Shown here in pieces: positions 36,401 to 45,885 of a stretch of 64,000 nt of DNA. Both the position numbers and the translations under genes were made by a program. The notes beneath the pieces were generated by a model. The model worked only from the letters and a program-made list of their open reading frames with translations, was not told the origin of the DNA and did not search any database. Within the stretch, counting starts at the first letter, position 1. Every line of letters begins with the position of its first letter. This DNA is from an uncultured Steroidobacter sp. (GTDB taxonomy: Bacteria; Pseudomonadota; Gammaproteobacteria; Steroidobacterales; Steroidobacteraceae), in the NCBI RefSeq assembly GCF_937958065.1, contig NZ_CALFXI010000043.1, positions 78,870 through 142,869 of the forward strand, written 5' to 3'.

Positions 36401-38818
36401 ATGAGCAATCGCAGGAACAGGCTCGGGTATGCAATCGCAACGATGCTGGGGACGGGATTCGCGGTCGCGGCGCCCGCAGTGACATTGGCTCAGGAGGCGG
36501 ACGTCGACAGTGTCGAGGAGATTGTCGTGACCGCGCAGCGTCGCACACAGTCGCTGCAAGACGTGCCGATCGCGATACAGGTCGTGGACAGCACGCTGAT
36601 CAAGGACGTCGCCGCGGAAAATCTGGGCGATCTGAATGGCTTCGTGCCTGGACTGGTCGTTTCCGACGGCAGCCCGACACAGCCGCGTTACCAGATCCGC
36701 GGCATCCAGACGGGCGACTTCGGCGTCGGCACCGATCCCGCCGTGGGTGTGTATGTCGACGGCATCTATGCGGCGCGTTCCGGCGCATCGCTGCTCGCGT
36801 TCAACGACGTCGAGCGCATCGAAGTCTTGAAAGGCCCGCAGGGCACTCTGTTCGGCCGCAACAGCGCGGCCGGCGCGATATCCATCGTCACGCGCCAACC
36901 CGAAGATGAATTCCACTCCTTGCTGCGGGTCCGCGTTGGCGAGTACGGCAAGCAGTATTACGAAGGCATGCTGAATACGCCCCTCGGCGACAGCGTCGCA
37001 GTGCGCATCAACGGCGTTTATAACAAGAGCGACGGCTGGCTCGAGGATGCGGCCACCGGACAGGATCTGATCCCGGAAAAGAACTGGGCCGGCCGGGTTG
37101 CGCTGCGCTGGAAACTCTCGGAACAGACCAGCGCGACGCTTTCCTGGGACCATGACGATCTGGATCAGCTGGCGCGGCCCGCGATCGGGCTGGTACCGGT
37201 GCAAGCCGGTCAGACGCAGTTGCCCTACCCGGCCGACCGCACCAGCTACCTCGATCCTCGCAAGGCGCCGGTCTACAACGACGTGGTCGGCAACGAGGAA
37301 TCGCGTCAGCTCGACCAGGTGAACCTGTTCATCGATCACAGCTTCGGCGCGGCGGACTTCCGCTCCAGCACCTCGTGGCGCCAGTTCGACACGGTCAATC
37401 GCGAAGACGAAGACGGGACCAATCTGATCGCCACGTACTTCGACACTGCAAACATCGAGAACAACGAGAGCTTCTACCAGGAGCTCAAATTCTCCGGCAG
37501 GACCGAGCGCATCGACTGGGTCGGCGGCGTGAGTTATTACAAGGAGAAGGCGAACCAGATCAGCGACACGCATACCTACACGGACGGCATCGATACCCTC
37601 GGCATGAACCTCGGCATCTACCAGGAGCAGCATATTCCGTTCCCGCTGTACGCCGGCACCAGCAGCTTCATCGAGCCGTTCGGTTTCACCATGCTCGGCA
37701 TGCCGTGGCGCGAGGCCATGTACAACCGCGGCGACTTCGAAGCGTACGCGGCATTCGGCGACGTGATCTGGCACCTCAACGACCGGACCAACCTGACGTT
37801 CGGCCTGCGTTACACCCACGACACGAAGAAGTTCACGTGGATCAACGGTCCGCATGAAAGCCCGGAGCTGGACCAGGTGGTCGCGGCGCTCGATCAAGCG
37901 GGCTTCTTCACGGAATTCCCGATTCCGCCCGAAGCGTATCGCTTCGCCGATATCGTGTTCCAGGTGGACACGCCGCCGGGTGGTCTGACGAAGAAACACT
38001 CCTGGGATGACGTGAGCCCGCGCCTGGTGCTCGACTACAAGCTCGCGCCGAACGTCATGATGTTCGGCTCGCTCGCCAAGGGCTACAAGGCCGGCGGCTA
38101 CAACAGCACCGAAGTCGGCTCGGAGTTCGAGAACGAGGACGTGTGGAATGTCGAGGCCGGCATCAAGAGCGTGTTCCCGGAGGTGGGCGTGATTCTCAAC
38201 GCTTCGGCGTTCTACTACCTCTACGAGAACAAGCAGGCGATCTCGCTGGCCACCGACGTGGAGGGCTCCGATATTCCGCAGTACGTGATCGACACCAGCG
38301 ACGAGAAAGCATGGGGCATCGACGTTGACGCGCAATGGCGGCCCATCGACCCGCTCAGGCTGTACGCCAACGTTGCCTTCATCGACGCAACGTTCAAGGA
38401 CAAAGTGACGCGAGGCTCGGATCCGCTCGATCTCTCTGGCGAGCCGACGGGCGAGCCCTATCTCAGCGCCGCTTTGGGCGCGAGCTACGGTTGGGCGCTG
38501 GGCGCGGCGGGCGACGTGGAGTTGTCCGGTCGGTACGCGTATCGCGGCAAGTCGCGCTGTAACGCGGACTCCGAGCGACAAGGAACTTGCGCGCTCCAGT
38601 CGGTCTTCAAAGTCGGCGAGGCCACGCAACGCCTCGACCTGCGGCTCGCCTGGACCAGCGCAAGCGACACGCTCGGCCTCGCGGCGTTCGTGACGAACGC
38701 GCTGGACGATCGGTACGTGACCGGCATCAACAATCTCACGACCGATACCTTCGGCACGCCGTTCGCTTCGATCTCCAGGCCGCGCCAGTGGGGTGTGGAA
38801 GCGACGGTCTCGTTCTGA
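36401..38818 (+). CDS. TonB-dependent receptor
   Basis: This 805-residue outer-membrane receptor has a signal peptide (about 1-31), a TonB box region Val-Glu-Glu-Ile-Val-Val-Thr-Ala-Gln-Arg-Arg, a plug with Gly-Pro-Gln-Gly-Thr-Leu-Phe-Gly-Arg-Asn, and a barrel ending in Phe. It belongs to the shorter, siderophore/lipid-like receptor class rather than the longer type of the two minus-strand receptors. GGAGAAGAAG precedes the ATG. It lies between a heme/beta-helix operon and an aldehyde dehydrogenase on the same strand, which suggests uptake of a substrate that is then oxidised. The ligand is unknown. Confidence 0.93.
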   Translation: MSNRRNRLGYAIATMLGTGFAVAAPAVTLAQEADVDSVEEIVVTAQRRTQSLQDVPIAIQVVDSTLIKDVAAENLGDLNGFVPGLVVSDGSPTQPRYQIRGIQTGDFGVGTDPAVGVYVDGIYAARSGASLLAFNDVERIEVLKGPQGTLFGRNSAAGAISIVTRQPEDEFHSLLRVRVGEYGKQYYEGMLNTPLGDSVAVRINGVYNKSDGWLEDAATGQDLIPEKNWAGRVALRWKLSEQTSATLSWDHDDLDQLARPAIGLVPVQAGQTQLPYPADRTSYLDPRKAPVYNDVVGNEESRQLDQVNLFIDHSFGAADFRSSTSWRQFDTVNREDEDGTNLIATYFDTANIENNESFYQELKFSGRTERIDWVGGVSYYKEKANQISDTHTYTDGIDTLGMNLGIYQEQHIPFPLYAGTSSFIEPFGFTMLGMPWREAMYNRGDFEAYAAFGDVIWHLNDRTNLTFGLRYTHDTKKFTWINGPHESPELDQVVAALDQAGFFTEFPIPPEAYRFADIVFQVDTPPGGLTKKHSWDDVSPRLVLDYKLAPNVMMFGSLAKGYKAGGYNSTEVGSEFENEDVWNVEAGIKSVFPEVGVILNASAFYYLYENKQAISLATDVEGSDIPQYVIDTSDEKAWGIDVDAQWRPIDPLRLYANVAFIDATFKDKVTRGSDPLDLSGEPTGEPYLSAALGASYGWALGAAGDVELSGRYAYRGKSRCNADSERQGTCALQSVFKVGEATQRLDLRLAWTSASDTLGLAAFVTNALDDRYVTGINNLTTDTFGTPFASISRPRQWGVEATVSF

Positions 38819-38835
38819 GAGAAATGGAGCCGCGA

Positions 38836-40245
38836 ATGGAGGATTCGGTCGCCGGGCTGTTCGAGTCGCACGCCGCAACGGCATTGAAGTTGAGACAATC
38901 GAGCGCCGCCGAGCGGCGGCGCAAGTTGACCCGACTGCTGAACGCAACGCTGGAGCGCAGGGAGGCGCTGCTGCAGGCGGTCCATCGCGACCTGAGCAAA
39001 CATCCGACAGAAACCAACCTCACCGAGCTGCTGCCCTTCGTCGGCGAAGCAAAGCACGCCATTGCGAAGTTGCAACGCTGGATGAAGCCGCATCGGATCA
39101 GCCCGACGATGGCCACGCTCGGCACGAGCTCCCGCGTGATGTATCAGCCGAAGGGTCGCTGCCTGCTGATCAGTCCCTGGAACTATCCGTTGAGTCTGTG
39201 CCTGGGGCCGCTGGTCTCGGCCGTCGCGGCCGGCAACACGGCCATTCTCAAGCCTTCCGAATTCACGCCTCACGCCAATCGCGTCATCAAAGACATCGTC
39301 AGTACCGTGTTCGCGATCGACGAGGTGGCCGTCGTCGAGGGCGCGGCGGACACCGCAACCGCCCTGCTCTCGCTGCCCTTCGACCATATCTTTTTCACGG
39401 GCTCGCCGGCAGTGGGCAAGGTCGTCATGGCAGCGGCGGCGCGCAATCTCGCCTCGGTGACTTTGGAACTGGGCGGAAAATCCCCTGTCATCGTCGACGC
39501 CACCGCGGATCTGCGCAGCGCCGCGGAACACATCATCTGGGGAAAGATGGTGAACGCGGGCCAGACCTGCATCGCCCCGGACTATGCGTACGTGCATCGG
39601 GATGTCGCCGATCGCTTTGTCGATCTGTGTCGCCAGACCATCGCCCAGCGCTACGGCGCGAGCGATGCCGCGATCCAGAGCAGTCTGGATTTTCCCCGCA
39701 TGATTCATCCTCGACACGCGGAGCGCGTCGCCCGGCTCATCGATGAAGCGGTGCAATCCGGCGGTCAGGTCGCGTGTGGCGGCACATACGACATCGATTC
39801 GCGCTATGTCGCCCCTACGCTGCTGCGTGACGTGCCCTCAGATGCACGGATCCGCAGCGAGGAGATCTTCGGCCCCGTCCTGCCCATCCTCATCTTCGAT
39901 GCTCTCGACACCGTCATCGCCGAGATCAACGCGGCCCCCAAGCCGCTGGCCCTGTACGTGTGGAGCAAGAGTGAGCGCACCGTGCAGGCGGTCGAAACGA
40001 ACACCAGCTCGGGCAGCCTGTGCGTGAACCTGTGCCTGCAGCAATTCGCGCAACACAATCTGCCGTTTGGCGGCGTCAACACCTCCGGCATCGGCAATGC
40101 GCACGGCTTCTTCGGTTTCAAAGCGTTCTCTCACGAGCGCGCCGTCATGTCGGCCGGCCCGCTCTCGGCGCTGGAACTGCTCTTTCCTCCCTACAACGCG
40201 CGCAAGCGTCGGCTGAGCGACTGGCTCATCAAGTATGTGACCTGA
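38836..40245 (+). CDS. Aldehyde dehydrogenase (coniferyl aldehyde dehydrogenase-like)
   Basis: This 469-residue ALDH-superfamily enzyme has Ser-Pro-Trp-Asn-Tyr-Pro in the cofactor pocket, Phe-Thr-Gly-Ser-Pro-Ala-Val-Gly, the general-base Glu in Leu-Glu-Leu-Gly-Gly-Lys and the catalytic Cys in Gly-Gln-Thr-Cys-Ile-Ala. The shortened length and motifs fit the class-3/coniferyl-aldehyde branch, which oxidises aromatic and long-chain aldehydes with NAD(P). The ATG at 38836 has GGAG at 7 bp; an ATG at 38824 lacks a site. It begins 17 bp after the receptor stop and is probably co-transcribed with it. Confidence 0.9.
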   Translation: MEDSVAGLFESHAATALKLRQSSAAERRRKLTRLLNATLERREALLQAVHRDLSKHPTETNLTELLPFVGEAKHAIAKLQRWMKPHRISPTMATLGTSSRVMYQPKGRCLLISPWNYPLSLCLGPLVSAVAAGNTAILKPSEFTPHANRVIKDIVSTVFAIDEVAVVEGAADTATALLSLPFDHIFFTGSPAVGKVVMAAAARNLASVTLELGGKSPVIVDATADLRSAAEHIIWGKMVNAGQTCIAPDYAYVHRDVADRFVDLCRQTIAQRYGASDAAIQSSLDFPRMIHPRHAERVARLIDEAVQSGGQVACGGTYDIDSRYVAPTLLRDVPSDARIRSEEIFGPVLPILIFDALDTVIAEINAAPKPLALYVWSKSERTVQAVETNTSSGSLCVNLCLQQFAQHNLPFGGVNTSGIGNAHGFFGFKAFSHERAVMSAGPLSALELLFPPYNARKRRLSDWLIKYVT

Positions 40246-40418
40246 GGGGTCGTTGGCCTGCAGCGACATCGTCCATCGCCTGAGCCGATTTCGAGATGCC
40301 GGCTGGTAGCGCCGCGCTTCCGGAATCTGTGAAATCCGTGCCGGGGCACGCTGTCTCAATCACGTAGTTTGTACGCCGGTGGCATCACGCGGCGCGGCGC
40401 CGCTCAAGGATTTTCATC

Positions 40419-41318
40419 ATGAAATCTCGGCACTTGGGTGTTTCTCTGGCGAGCTGCGTGGTGGCGGTCGCGCTGACCGGTTGCGGTCGCGCCGACGATC
40501 CGGCGGCAACTGCGGCTGAACAGTCTGCTGCAGCCAGGGCGGCGGAGCTCGACGCCCGCGAGCAGCAGCTCGCTCAGCGCGAAGCAGAGATCAAGAGCAA
40601 GGAAGCGGAGCAGGAAGCGCTGCGTCGTGCCGAGGCGGAAGCAGCTGAACGAGAAGCGGCCAAGCTCGCGGCCGCCAAGAAAGCAGCCGAGGAAGCCGCC
40701 GCCAAGCGCGCGGCTGCCAAGAAGGCAGCTGAATCACGCGCGGCTTCCGTTGCTCAGAGCACGAGCCCAGCTCCGGCCACTGCACGGGTACAAGCACCCG
40801 TGGAGATTCAGGCCGGTACACAGCTCATCGTGGCGCTTGCGTCCGACATCTCCACCAAGACCGCCAAGGTGGGCGATCGATTCGAAGCGCGCCTGGCGAC
40901 GGCGTTGCGCAGCGGCGATCGCCTGGTCGCCCCCGAGGGCGCGCGTGTCACCGGCACGGTCACCGAAGTGGTTTCTGGCAGCAGCCAGATCGGCGCAGTG
41001 CCCGCGCTCGGCCTGCGCTTCGACGAGCTGGAGCTGGCCGATGGCCGGCAGACGGCCATTCGCGGCGAGCTGCATCAGCTCGGCCAGAGCGAAAAAGGCA
41101 CTGACGCCGCGAAAATCATCGGCGGTGCCGCGGCCGGCGCGGTGATCGGACATCAGATCAAGCACGGCACCCGGGGCAAAGTGATCGGCGGCATCCTGGG
41201 CGGCGCGGCCGGCGCCCTGGTGGCAAAGAATACCGGCTCCGAAGTGCAGCTCCCGGCGGGCTCGCAAGTCACCCTCGTGCTGGAGCAGGGCTTCGTGGTT
41301 TCCCACACCTCCAGCTGA
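40419..41318 (+). CDS. Lipoprotein with coiled coil and glycine-zipper segment
   Basis: This 299-residue protein has a lipobox Leu-Thr-Gly-Cys (Cys22). Residues about 35-110 are an Ala/Glu/Lys-rich coiled coil of repeated Ala-Ala-Lys-Lys-Ala units. A beta-rich domain follows (about 130-215), then Gly-rich alternating helices (about 230-270, Gly-Gly-Ala-Ala-Ala-Gly-Ala) that resemble glycine-zipper domains of outer-membrane proteins. It is probably anchored to the outer membrane and contacts the cell wall. The substrate is unknown. It lies alone upstream of an M23 peptidase gene, which also fits envelope maintenance. Confidence 0.8.
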   Translation: MKSRHLGVSLASCVVAVALTGCGRADDPAATAAEQSAAARAAELDAREQQLAQREAEIKSKEAEQEALRRAEAEAAEREAAKLAAAKKAAEEAAAKRAAAKKAAESRAASVAQSTSPAPATARVQAPVEIQAGTQLIVALASDISTKTAKVGDRFEARLATALRSGDRLVAPEGARVTGTVTEVVSGSSQIGAVPALGLRFDELELADGRQTAIRGELHQLGQSEKGTDAAKIIGGAAAGAVIGHQIKHGTRGKVIGGILGGAAGALVAKNTGSEVQLPAGSQVTLVLEQGFVVSHTSS

Positions 41319-41404
41319 GCATTCGGGCTCGTCTGCTGAATCGAATCACGCAAGCTGTCACAATCGAGCCCGGTGACATTCCAATCGTGAATCGAGGTTG
41401 ATCG

Positions 41405-42793
41405 ATGCGAACGTTTCTTTTCCTGCTCGTGCTGCTCGCAGCGGGTGCCGGAGGTGTCTGGTATTACGCCGGCACGCTGCCCGGGCCGAAGGTCGAAATT
41501 CTCGAACCCACCAAGGGCGTCGGGCAAAGCGGCCAGCTGTCGCTCGAAGTGATCGCGCCGCGCGAGCGGCTGCAGCAGCTGGATGTCTGGCTCGAACAGA
41601 ACGGGGAGCGCAAGGCGACCTTGTTCAGCCTGGCCGATAGCGCGTCGGCCGCGCACCTGACGCCGCTGCCGGATCGGGTCCGCGTCACTCGGACGCTGGG
41701 CAAACAGGACGTACCCGAGCTGCAGGCGGGCAACGCTCGCATCGTCGTGACCGCCGCCGGCCCGGTGCTGTTCGGATTGCGGACCGTGTCCGCTTCGGCG
41801 GAGCACGACTTCGAGGTGCACCTGACCCCGCCGCAGATCTCGGTGCAGTCGGTGCATCACTTCATCAACCAGGGCGGCTCGGAAGTGGTCGTGTATCGCA
41901 CCACCGCCGGGGCGAAGTCCGGCGTGCGCGTCGGCGACAAGGAATATCCGGGCTATCCCGCCGCCGGTGCCGGCATCGCCGGGGCCAGCCCCGACCTGCA
42001 CGTGGCCTTCTTCGCGCTGCTGTGGGATCAGGATCCGGCCACTCCGATCAGCCTGTTCGCGCGCGACGACTACGGCAACGAAAGCCGCGCCAGCTTCGAT
42101 TACCGGGTGATCCCGAAGCGCTTCCGCCAGAGCCGCATCGGGCTGGATGACCGCTTCCTGGGCAAGGTCGTGCCCGCGATCCTGCAGAGCACTCCCGACT
42201 TCAAGGTGCAGAATCCCGGCGATCTGCTCGCCTCGTTCCTGGCGATCAACCGCGACCTGCGCCAGCAGAACAATGCGACCATCACCGAGCTCGCCCGGCA
42301 CTCCGCGCCGCGCGTCCTCTGGAAAGACACGTTCAAGCAGCTCGCCAACACCGCGGTCGAGGCAGGCTTCGCCGATCAGCGCAGCTACATCTATCGCGAC
42401 CAGTCGGTCGACCAGCAAACTCATCTCGGCTTCGATCTGGCGTCGGTCTCCAACGCGCCGGTGCATGCGTCGAATGCCGGCAGCGTGGTGTTCGCGGGCT
42501 GGCTGGGCATCTACGGCAACTGCGTCATCGTCGATCACGGCATGGGCTTGCAGTCGTTGTACGCGCACCTGTCCTCCATCGGCGTGAAGGTGGGCGATCC
42601 CATTACGGCCGGCCAGGAGCTGGGCCGGACCGGCGCCACCGGCATGGCCGGCGGCGATCACCTGCACTTCACCATGCTGCTCAATGGCAACGCGGTGACG
42701 CCGGTGGACTGGTGGAGCAAGCAATGGATCCAGGACCGGATCATTCGCAAGTTCCGCGAAGCCGACAGCGTCGCGGTCAGCAGCGGCAACTGA
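41405..42793 (+). CDS. M23-family peptidoglycan peptidase
   Basis: This 462-residue protein has one N-terminal membrane helix (about 3-22), a beta-rich region of about 250 residues, and a C-terminal LytM domain. Zinc ligands are visible as His-Leu-Gly-Phe-Asp (HxxxD) near 341 and His-Leu-His-Phe (HxH) near 418, so it should be catalytically competent, unlike degenerate activators such as EnvC. It likely cleaves peptide cross-links in the cell wall from the periplasmic face of the inner membrane. The GAGG before the ATG supports the start. Two strong hairpins follow the stop. Confidence 0.9.
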   Translation: MRTFLFLLVLLAAGAGGVWYYAGTLPGPKVEILEPTKGVGQSGQLSLEVIAPRERLQQLDVWLEQNGERKATLFSLADSASAAHLTPLPDRVRVTRTLGKQDVPELQAGNARIVVTAAGPVLFGLRTVSASAEHDFEVHLTPPQISVQSVHHFINQGGSEVVVYRTTAGAKSGVRVGDKEYPGYPAAGAGIAGASPDLHVAFFALLWDQDPATPISLFARDDYGNESRASFDYRVIPKRFRQSRIGLDDRFLGKVVPAILQSTPDFKVQNPGDLLASFLAINRDLRQQNNATITELARHSAPRVLWKDTFKQLANTAVEAGFADQRSYIYRDQSVDQQTHLGFDLASVSNAPVHASNAGSVVFAGWLGIYGNCVIVDHGMGLQSLYAHLSSIGVKVGDPITAGQELGRTGATGMAGGDHLHFTMLLNGNAVTPVDWWSKQWIQDRIIRKFREADSVAVSSGN

Positions 42794-42810
42794 TCCTTCC
42801 CATTTCCTTG

Positions 42811-42847
42811 CAGGGCCTGTGAGTTGCCGGGCAATTCGCAGGCCCTG
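42811..42847 (+). terminator. Hairpin after M23 peptidase gene
   Basis: Arms CAGGGCCTG and CAGGCCCTG (9 bp, 42811-42819 and 42839-42847) enclose a smaller TTGC-CGG-GCAA stem, starting 18 bp after the stop. There is no T-run. Confidence 0.6.
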
Positions 42848-42849
42848 AC

Positions 42850-42871
42850 CGGTGCCGCGCCGTCGGCACCG
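42850..42871 (+). terminator. Second hairpin after M23 peptidase gene
   Basis: Perfect 8-bp arms CGGTGCCG and CGGCACCG around a 6-nt loop lie 2 bp after the first hairpin. Tandem hairpins like this often form double terminators, but there is no T-tract. Confidence 0.5.
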
Positions 42872-43159
42872 ATGACGCGCAAACCCATAGCTGTCCTTCC
42901 TCTCGCGCGGCCCTCTGCATGCTTCGATGTGTAACGGTTCGGTTGATCCGCAACTGTATCTGCACATTTTCAAACGCCGCGCACCGCGCCCGATCATCGG
43001 CTGGAAAAATCACACCAGTCATCACAAAAATTTGATCCTGCCGCGGCACGCATTACAAATGTTTGCTGCAGCCGATTATCACGTTGCGTTTGCTTGCAAT
43101 CGATGCAGCGATGCTTTCATGATCCTCGCATCCTTCGTTGCCAGCAAAGCGCTCGTCTC

Positions 43160-44065
43160 GTGATACATGAACAAACTTCGCCGAAGCGCCGCATCGGCTT
43201 TCTCGGTCTGGGATTGATGGGACAACCGATGGCAGCGAACCTGGCGCTGTCCGGCACTCCTCTGATGGTGTGGAACAGAACGCCCGGCAAGGCCGAGCGC
43301 ATCGTCGAGGCTGGCGCCACGGTCGCGAACGATGCCGATGCAATCTTCGCCGAGTGCGACACGCTCGTGATGATGCTGGCCACGCCCGCCGCGATCGATG
43401 AAGTCCTCGGTCGCGGCACTCCGCAGTTCGAGCAGCGCCTGCAAGGTCGGCTCATCATCAACACCGGCACGACCTCGCCTGAATATTCCAACGCGCTCGC
43501 CGCGGACATCCGCGCTGTCGGCGGACGTTATGTGGAAGCGCCCGTGTCGGGCTCTCGCAAACCGGCGGAAGAACGTCAGCTCGTCGCAATGGTCGCGGGA
43601 GATCCGGCGGATGTTGCCGTTGCGAGGCGGGTGCTCGGGCCGACCTGCCGGGAAACATTCGACTGCGGCGCGGTGCCCGGCGGTCTCAGGATGAAGATGG
43701 CCGTCAACCTGTTCATGATCGTCATGGTGACGGGCCTGGTAGAAACATTTCATTTCGCCGAGCGCGCGAACATCGACGCGAACGCTCTGCGCGACGTGCT
43801 CGCCATGACGCCCATGGCGAGCCCGGTCTCACAAGTGAAGGCCGCGAAGCTCGCCGCGCAGGACTGGGCGCCGCAAGCGGCGCTCGCCGACGTTTTGAAA
43901 AACGTCGATCTGATCCTGGCCGAGACGGGCGCCGCGGGCGCTGCCACTCCCCTCATCGAAACGTGTCGTCGTCTGTACGGTCAGGCCATGGCACTCGATC
44001 GACGCGACGACGACATGGTCGCCGTGCAAGCGGCATACACTCATCTCACAGGGACTCGTTCATGA
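43160..44065 (+). CDS. NAD(P)-dependent beta-hydroxyacid dehydrogenase family protein
   Basis: This 301-residue 3-hydroxyisobutyrate/GLYR-type dehydrogenase has a Rossmann motif Gly-Phe-Leu-Gly-Leu-Gly-Leu-Met-Gly at the start, Pro-Val-Ser-Gly-Ser for substrate carboxylate binding, and the catalytic Lys in Gly-Gly-Leu-Arg-Met-Lys-Met-Ala-Val-Asn. It probably acts on a small hydroxyacid or semialdehyde. GTG at 43160 is chosen because the Rossmann fold should begin within about 10 residues of the start; an ATG further upstream exists and no strong ribosome site marks either. Its stop overlaps the SDR start (ATGA). Confidence 0.85.
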   Translation: MIHEQTSPKRRIGFLGLGLMGQPMAANLALSGTPLMVWNRTPGKAERIVEAGATVANDADAIFAECDTLVMMLATPAAIDEVLGRGTPQFEQRLQGRLIINTGTTSPEYSNALAADIRAVGGRYVEAPVSGSRKPAEERQLVAMVAGDPADVAVARRVLGPTCRETFDCGAVPGGLRMKMAVNLFMIVMVTGLVETFHFAERANIDANALRDVLAMTPMASPVSQVKAAKLAAQDWAPQAALADVLKNVDLILAETGAAGAATPLIETCRRLYGQAMALDRRDDDMVAVQAAYTHLTGTRS

Positions 44066-44805
44066 CTTCGCAAGTATTGATCGTCACTGGCGGCAGTCGG
44101 GGAATCGGCGCAGAGATCGTGCGCGGCGCCGCTCGTCGGGGCATCGCAGTCGGTTTTTCTTATCAAACGAACGAGCAGGCTGCCCAAGCGCTGGAGAAAG
44201 AGATCACCGCCGCCGGCGGAACCGCCTTCGCGGTGCGTCAGGACGTCGCCGCTCCAGAGTCGGCGCGTCATTTGATAGACAGCGTTGAAGCGCGGCTCGG
44301 TCCGATCTCGATGGTGGTCAACAATGCCGGCATCACGGGTCCGATCGGTGCGTTCGTCGATGCGACGCCGGACACGCTGCGACGGACCACCGAAGTCAAT
44401 CTCCTGGGCACCATGTGGCTCGCCCAAGAGGCGGCACGACGCTGGCTGGCGCGTGGCACGGCCGGACGAATGGTGAATATTTCCTCGATTGCCGCGACGC
44501 TCGGTGCACCCGGAGAATATGTGCATTACGCCGCGACCAAAGCGGGAGTCGAGGCACTCACGGTCGGACTGGGGAAGGAGCTCGCGCCCAAAGGCATCCG
44601 CATCAACGCGGTCTCGCCGGGCACCGTGTTCACGGATATCCATGCGGCTGCCGGCGAGCCCAACCGGCCCGCTCGTGTCGTCTCGCGAATTCCGAGCGGG
44701 CGGGTGGGTGAACCTCGAGAAATTGCTGCCGCGGTCCTGTGGCTGCTCTCGGACGAAGCGTCCTATGTCACTGCGACCGTGCTGCGAGTCTCGGGTGGAA
44801 TCTAG
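44062..44805 (+). CDS. SDR-family oxidoreductase
   Basis: This 247-residue classical short-chain dehydrogenase has Thr-Gly-Gly-Ser-Arg-Gly-Ile-Gly at residues 10-17, Asn-Asn-Ala-Gly, a catalytic Ser in Ile-Ser-Ser-Ile, and the Tyr-x-x-x-Lys pair in Tyr-Ala-Ala-Thr-Lys. Arg after the Gly-Gly-Ser motif suggests NADP preference, as in FabG-like enzymes. It is translationally coupled to the hydroxyacid dehydrogenase gene, so the pair probably works on successive or alternative carbonyl steps. The MBL gene converges 24 bp downstream. Confidence 0.92.
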   Translation: MTSQVLIVTGGSRGIGAEIVRGAARRGIAVGFSYQTNEQAAQALEKEITAAGGTAFAVRQDVAAPESARHLIDSVEARLGPISMVVNNAGITGPIGAFVDATPDTLRRTTEVNLLGTMWLAQEAARRWLARGTAGRMVNISSIAATLGAPGEYVHYAATKAGVEALTVGLGKELAPKGIRINAVSPGTVFTDIHAAAGEPNRPARVVSRIPSGRVGEPREIAAAVLWLLSDEASYVTATVLRVSGGI

Positions 44806-44829
44806 GCGGGATCGGGCTGCGCCGATCGA

Positions 44830-45783
44830 TCAGGGCAGCTTGCCTTCGATCTCCTGATAGACCTTCGCGATCGCGACCGGGCCCTGGCTGCCGCTCGCCG
44901 GCCACTTCCGGTACGGGCCCCAGTTCGCCTGCTCGATCGCCGGGCACTGCTTCGGCGAGTCGCACTTCAGGCCGGCCGCGTGCAGGCGCTTCGACTCGTC
45001 CATCACCGACCTGATCGCCTGTTTGAACTCGATCAGGTCCTGCTTCATCGCAGCCGGATCGTCGGTGAAGCCATGGCCGGGGATATATAAAGAAACATCC
45101 ATCGCCAATGCCTTGTCGATGGTTGCGATCCATTCGCTCGGATAGGCGCTGCGCATCGCGGGGAACAGCCCACGCAGATACACCTCGCTCATGAACATGA
45201 CCTTGCTCGCTGGCAGATAGACCACGAGGTCGCCGCCAGTATGCGCACGCCCCAGGTTCAACACCTGAACCTCGCTACCGCCGAGCTTGATCGTCTCGCG
45301 ATCCTTGACCAGTTTCGTCGGCACCGCGGCGTTCTTGTTCTTCGCGAGCGCTTCTTTCGAGAAGGCCGTGGAAACGAACACGGCATCGGGATACGCCGCC
45401 GTGAAGGCAGCATTGCCGGCGGTATGGTCGCCGTGGTCGGAGCTGACCACCACATACTTGACGGGCTGGCTCGTCACTTTCTTGATCTGGTCGATCAGCT
45501 GCTGGCTCTCGGGCACACTGCCCTGCCCGTCGACCACCAGCACGCCCTCTTTCGTGACCACCACCAGCGAGACCGTGGTGAAGACGGCACCGCTCGTATC
45601 CGGAGAGTGCAGCCCTTCGAATATATAAGCGCCCGGCGCGACCTGCTGCCAGCGCGGGAAAGCTTCCTTGTTCAGGCCGTTGTCGGCGAGCGCTGAAGAA
45701 CGGACCGAATCCGGGCCGGCGGCCAGCGCGGGAAGGGTCATGAGAGCGGCCAGCAGGCCGGCGAGAAGACGAGGTGAGCTCAT
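44830..45783 (-). CDS. Secreted metallo-beta-lactamase-fold protein with altered zinc site
   Basis: This 317-residue MBL-fold hydrolase has a signal peptide (about 1-22). The canonical HxHxDH reads Ser-Asp-His-Gly-Asp-His (Ser115, His117, Asp119, His120), so the first zinc-1 His is replaced by Ser. Later ligand positions look kept: His in Arg-Ala-His-Thr-Gly-Gly-Asp and His in Ile-Pro-Gly-His-Gly-Phe. It may bind one metal ion or use a different site. The substrate is unknown; related secreted MBL proteins act in thiosulfate, lactone or quinoprotein pathways. GGAG precedes the ATG at 45783. It converges with the SDR gene. Confidence 0.82.
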   Translation of the reverse strand: MSSPRLLAGLLAALMTLPALAAGPDSVRSSALADNGLNKEAFPRWQQVAPGAYIFEGLHSPDTSGAVFTTVSLVVVTKEGVLVVDGQGSVPESQQLIDQIKKVTSQPVKYVVVSSDHGDHTAGNAAFTAAYPDAVFVSTAFSKEALAKNKNAAVPTKLVKDRETIKLGGSEVQVLNLGRAHTGGDLVVYLPASKVMFMSEVYLRGLFPAMRSAYPSEWIATIDKALAMDVSLYIPGHGFTDDPAAMKQDLIEFKQAIRSVMDESKRLHAAGLKCDSPKQCPAIEQANWGPYRKWPASGSQGPVAIAKVYQEIEGKLP

Positions 45784-45841
45784 GCGATTCGACTCCAGCT
45801 GCGCAGGGAAGGAACAGACATCACGACACATCGGAATGAGT

Positions 45842-45869
45842 CCGGGGCGGACGTTGCCGTCCGCCCCGG
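45842..45869 (-). terminator. Hairpin after TonB receptor gene
   Basis: Perfect 12-bp arms CCGGGGCGGACG and CGTCCGCCCCGG enclose the loop TTGC, starting 16 bp after the stop of the receptor gene that ends at 45886. There is no T-run. Confidence 0.65.
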
Positions 45870-45885
45870 GCGCAATCACCAGCTC

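Larger units (their letters stand above)
42794..43159 (+). other. Intergenic region after the M23 peptidase gene, 366 bp
   Basis: The first 80 bp hold two tandem hairpins, listed separately. The rest contains an AT-richer stretch near 42990-43090 that may be the promoter of the following oxidoreductase pair. No gene was recognised. Confidence 0.5.

Noticed and set aside
34630..36408. Long minus-strand open frame of about 592 codons
   Set aside because: It mirrors the beta-helix and peroxidase genes, which have hallmark motifs on the plus strand. The minus translation is repetitive His/Val/Asp without known motifs.
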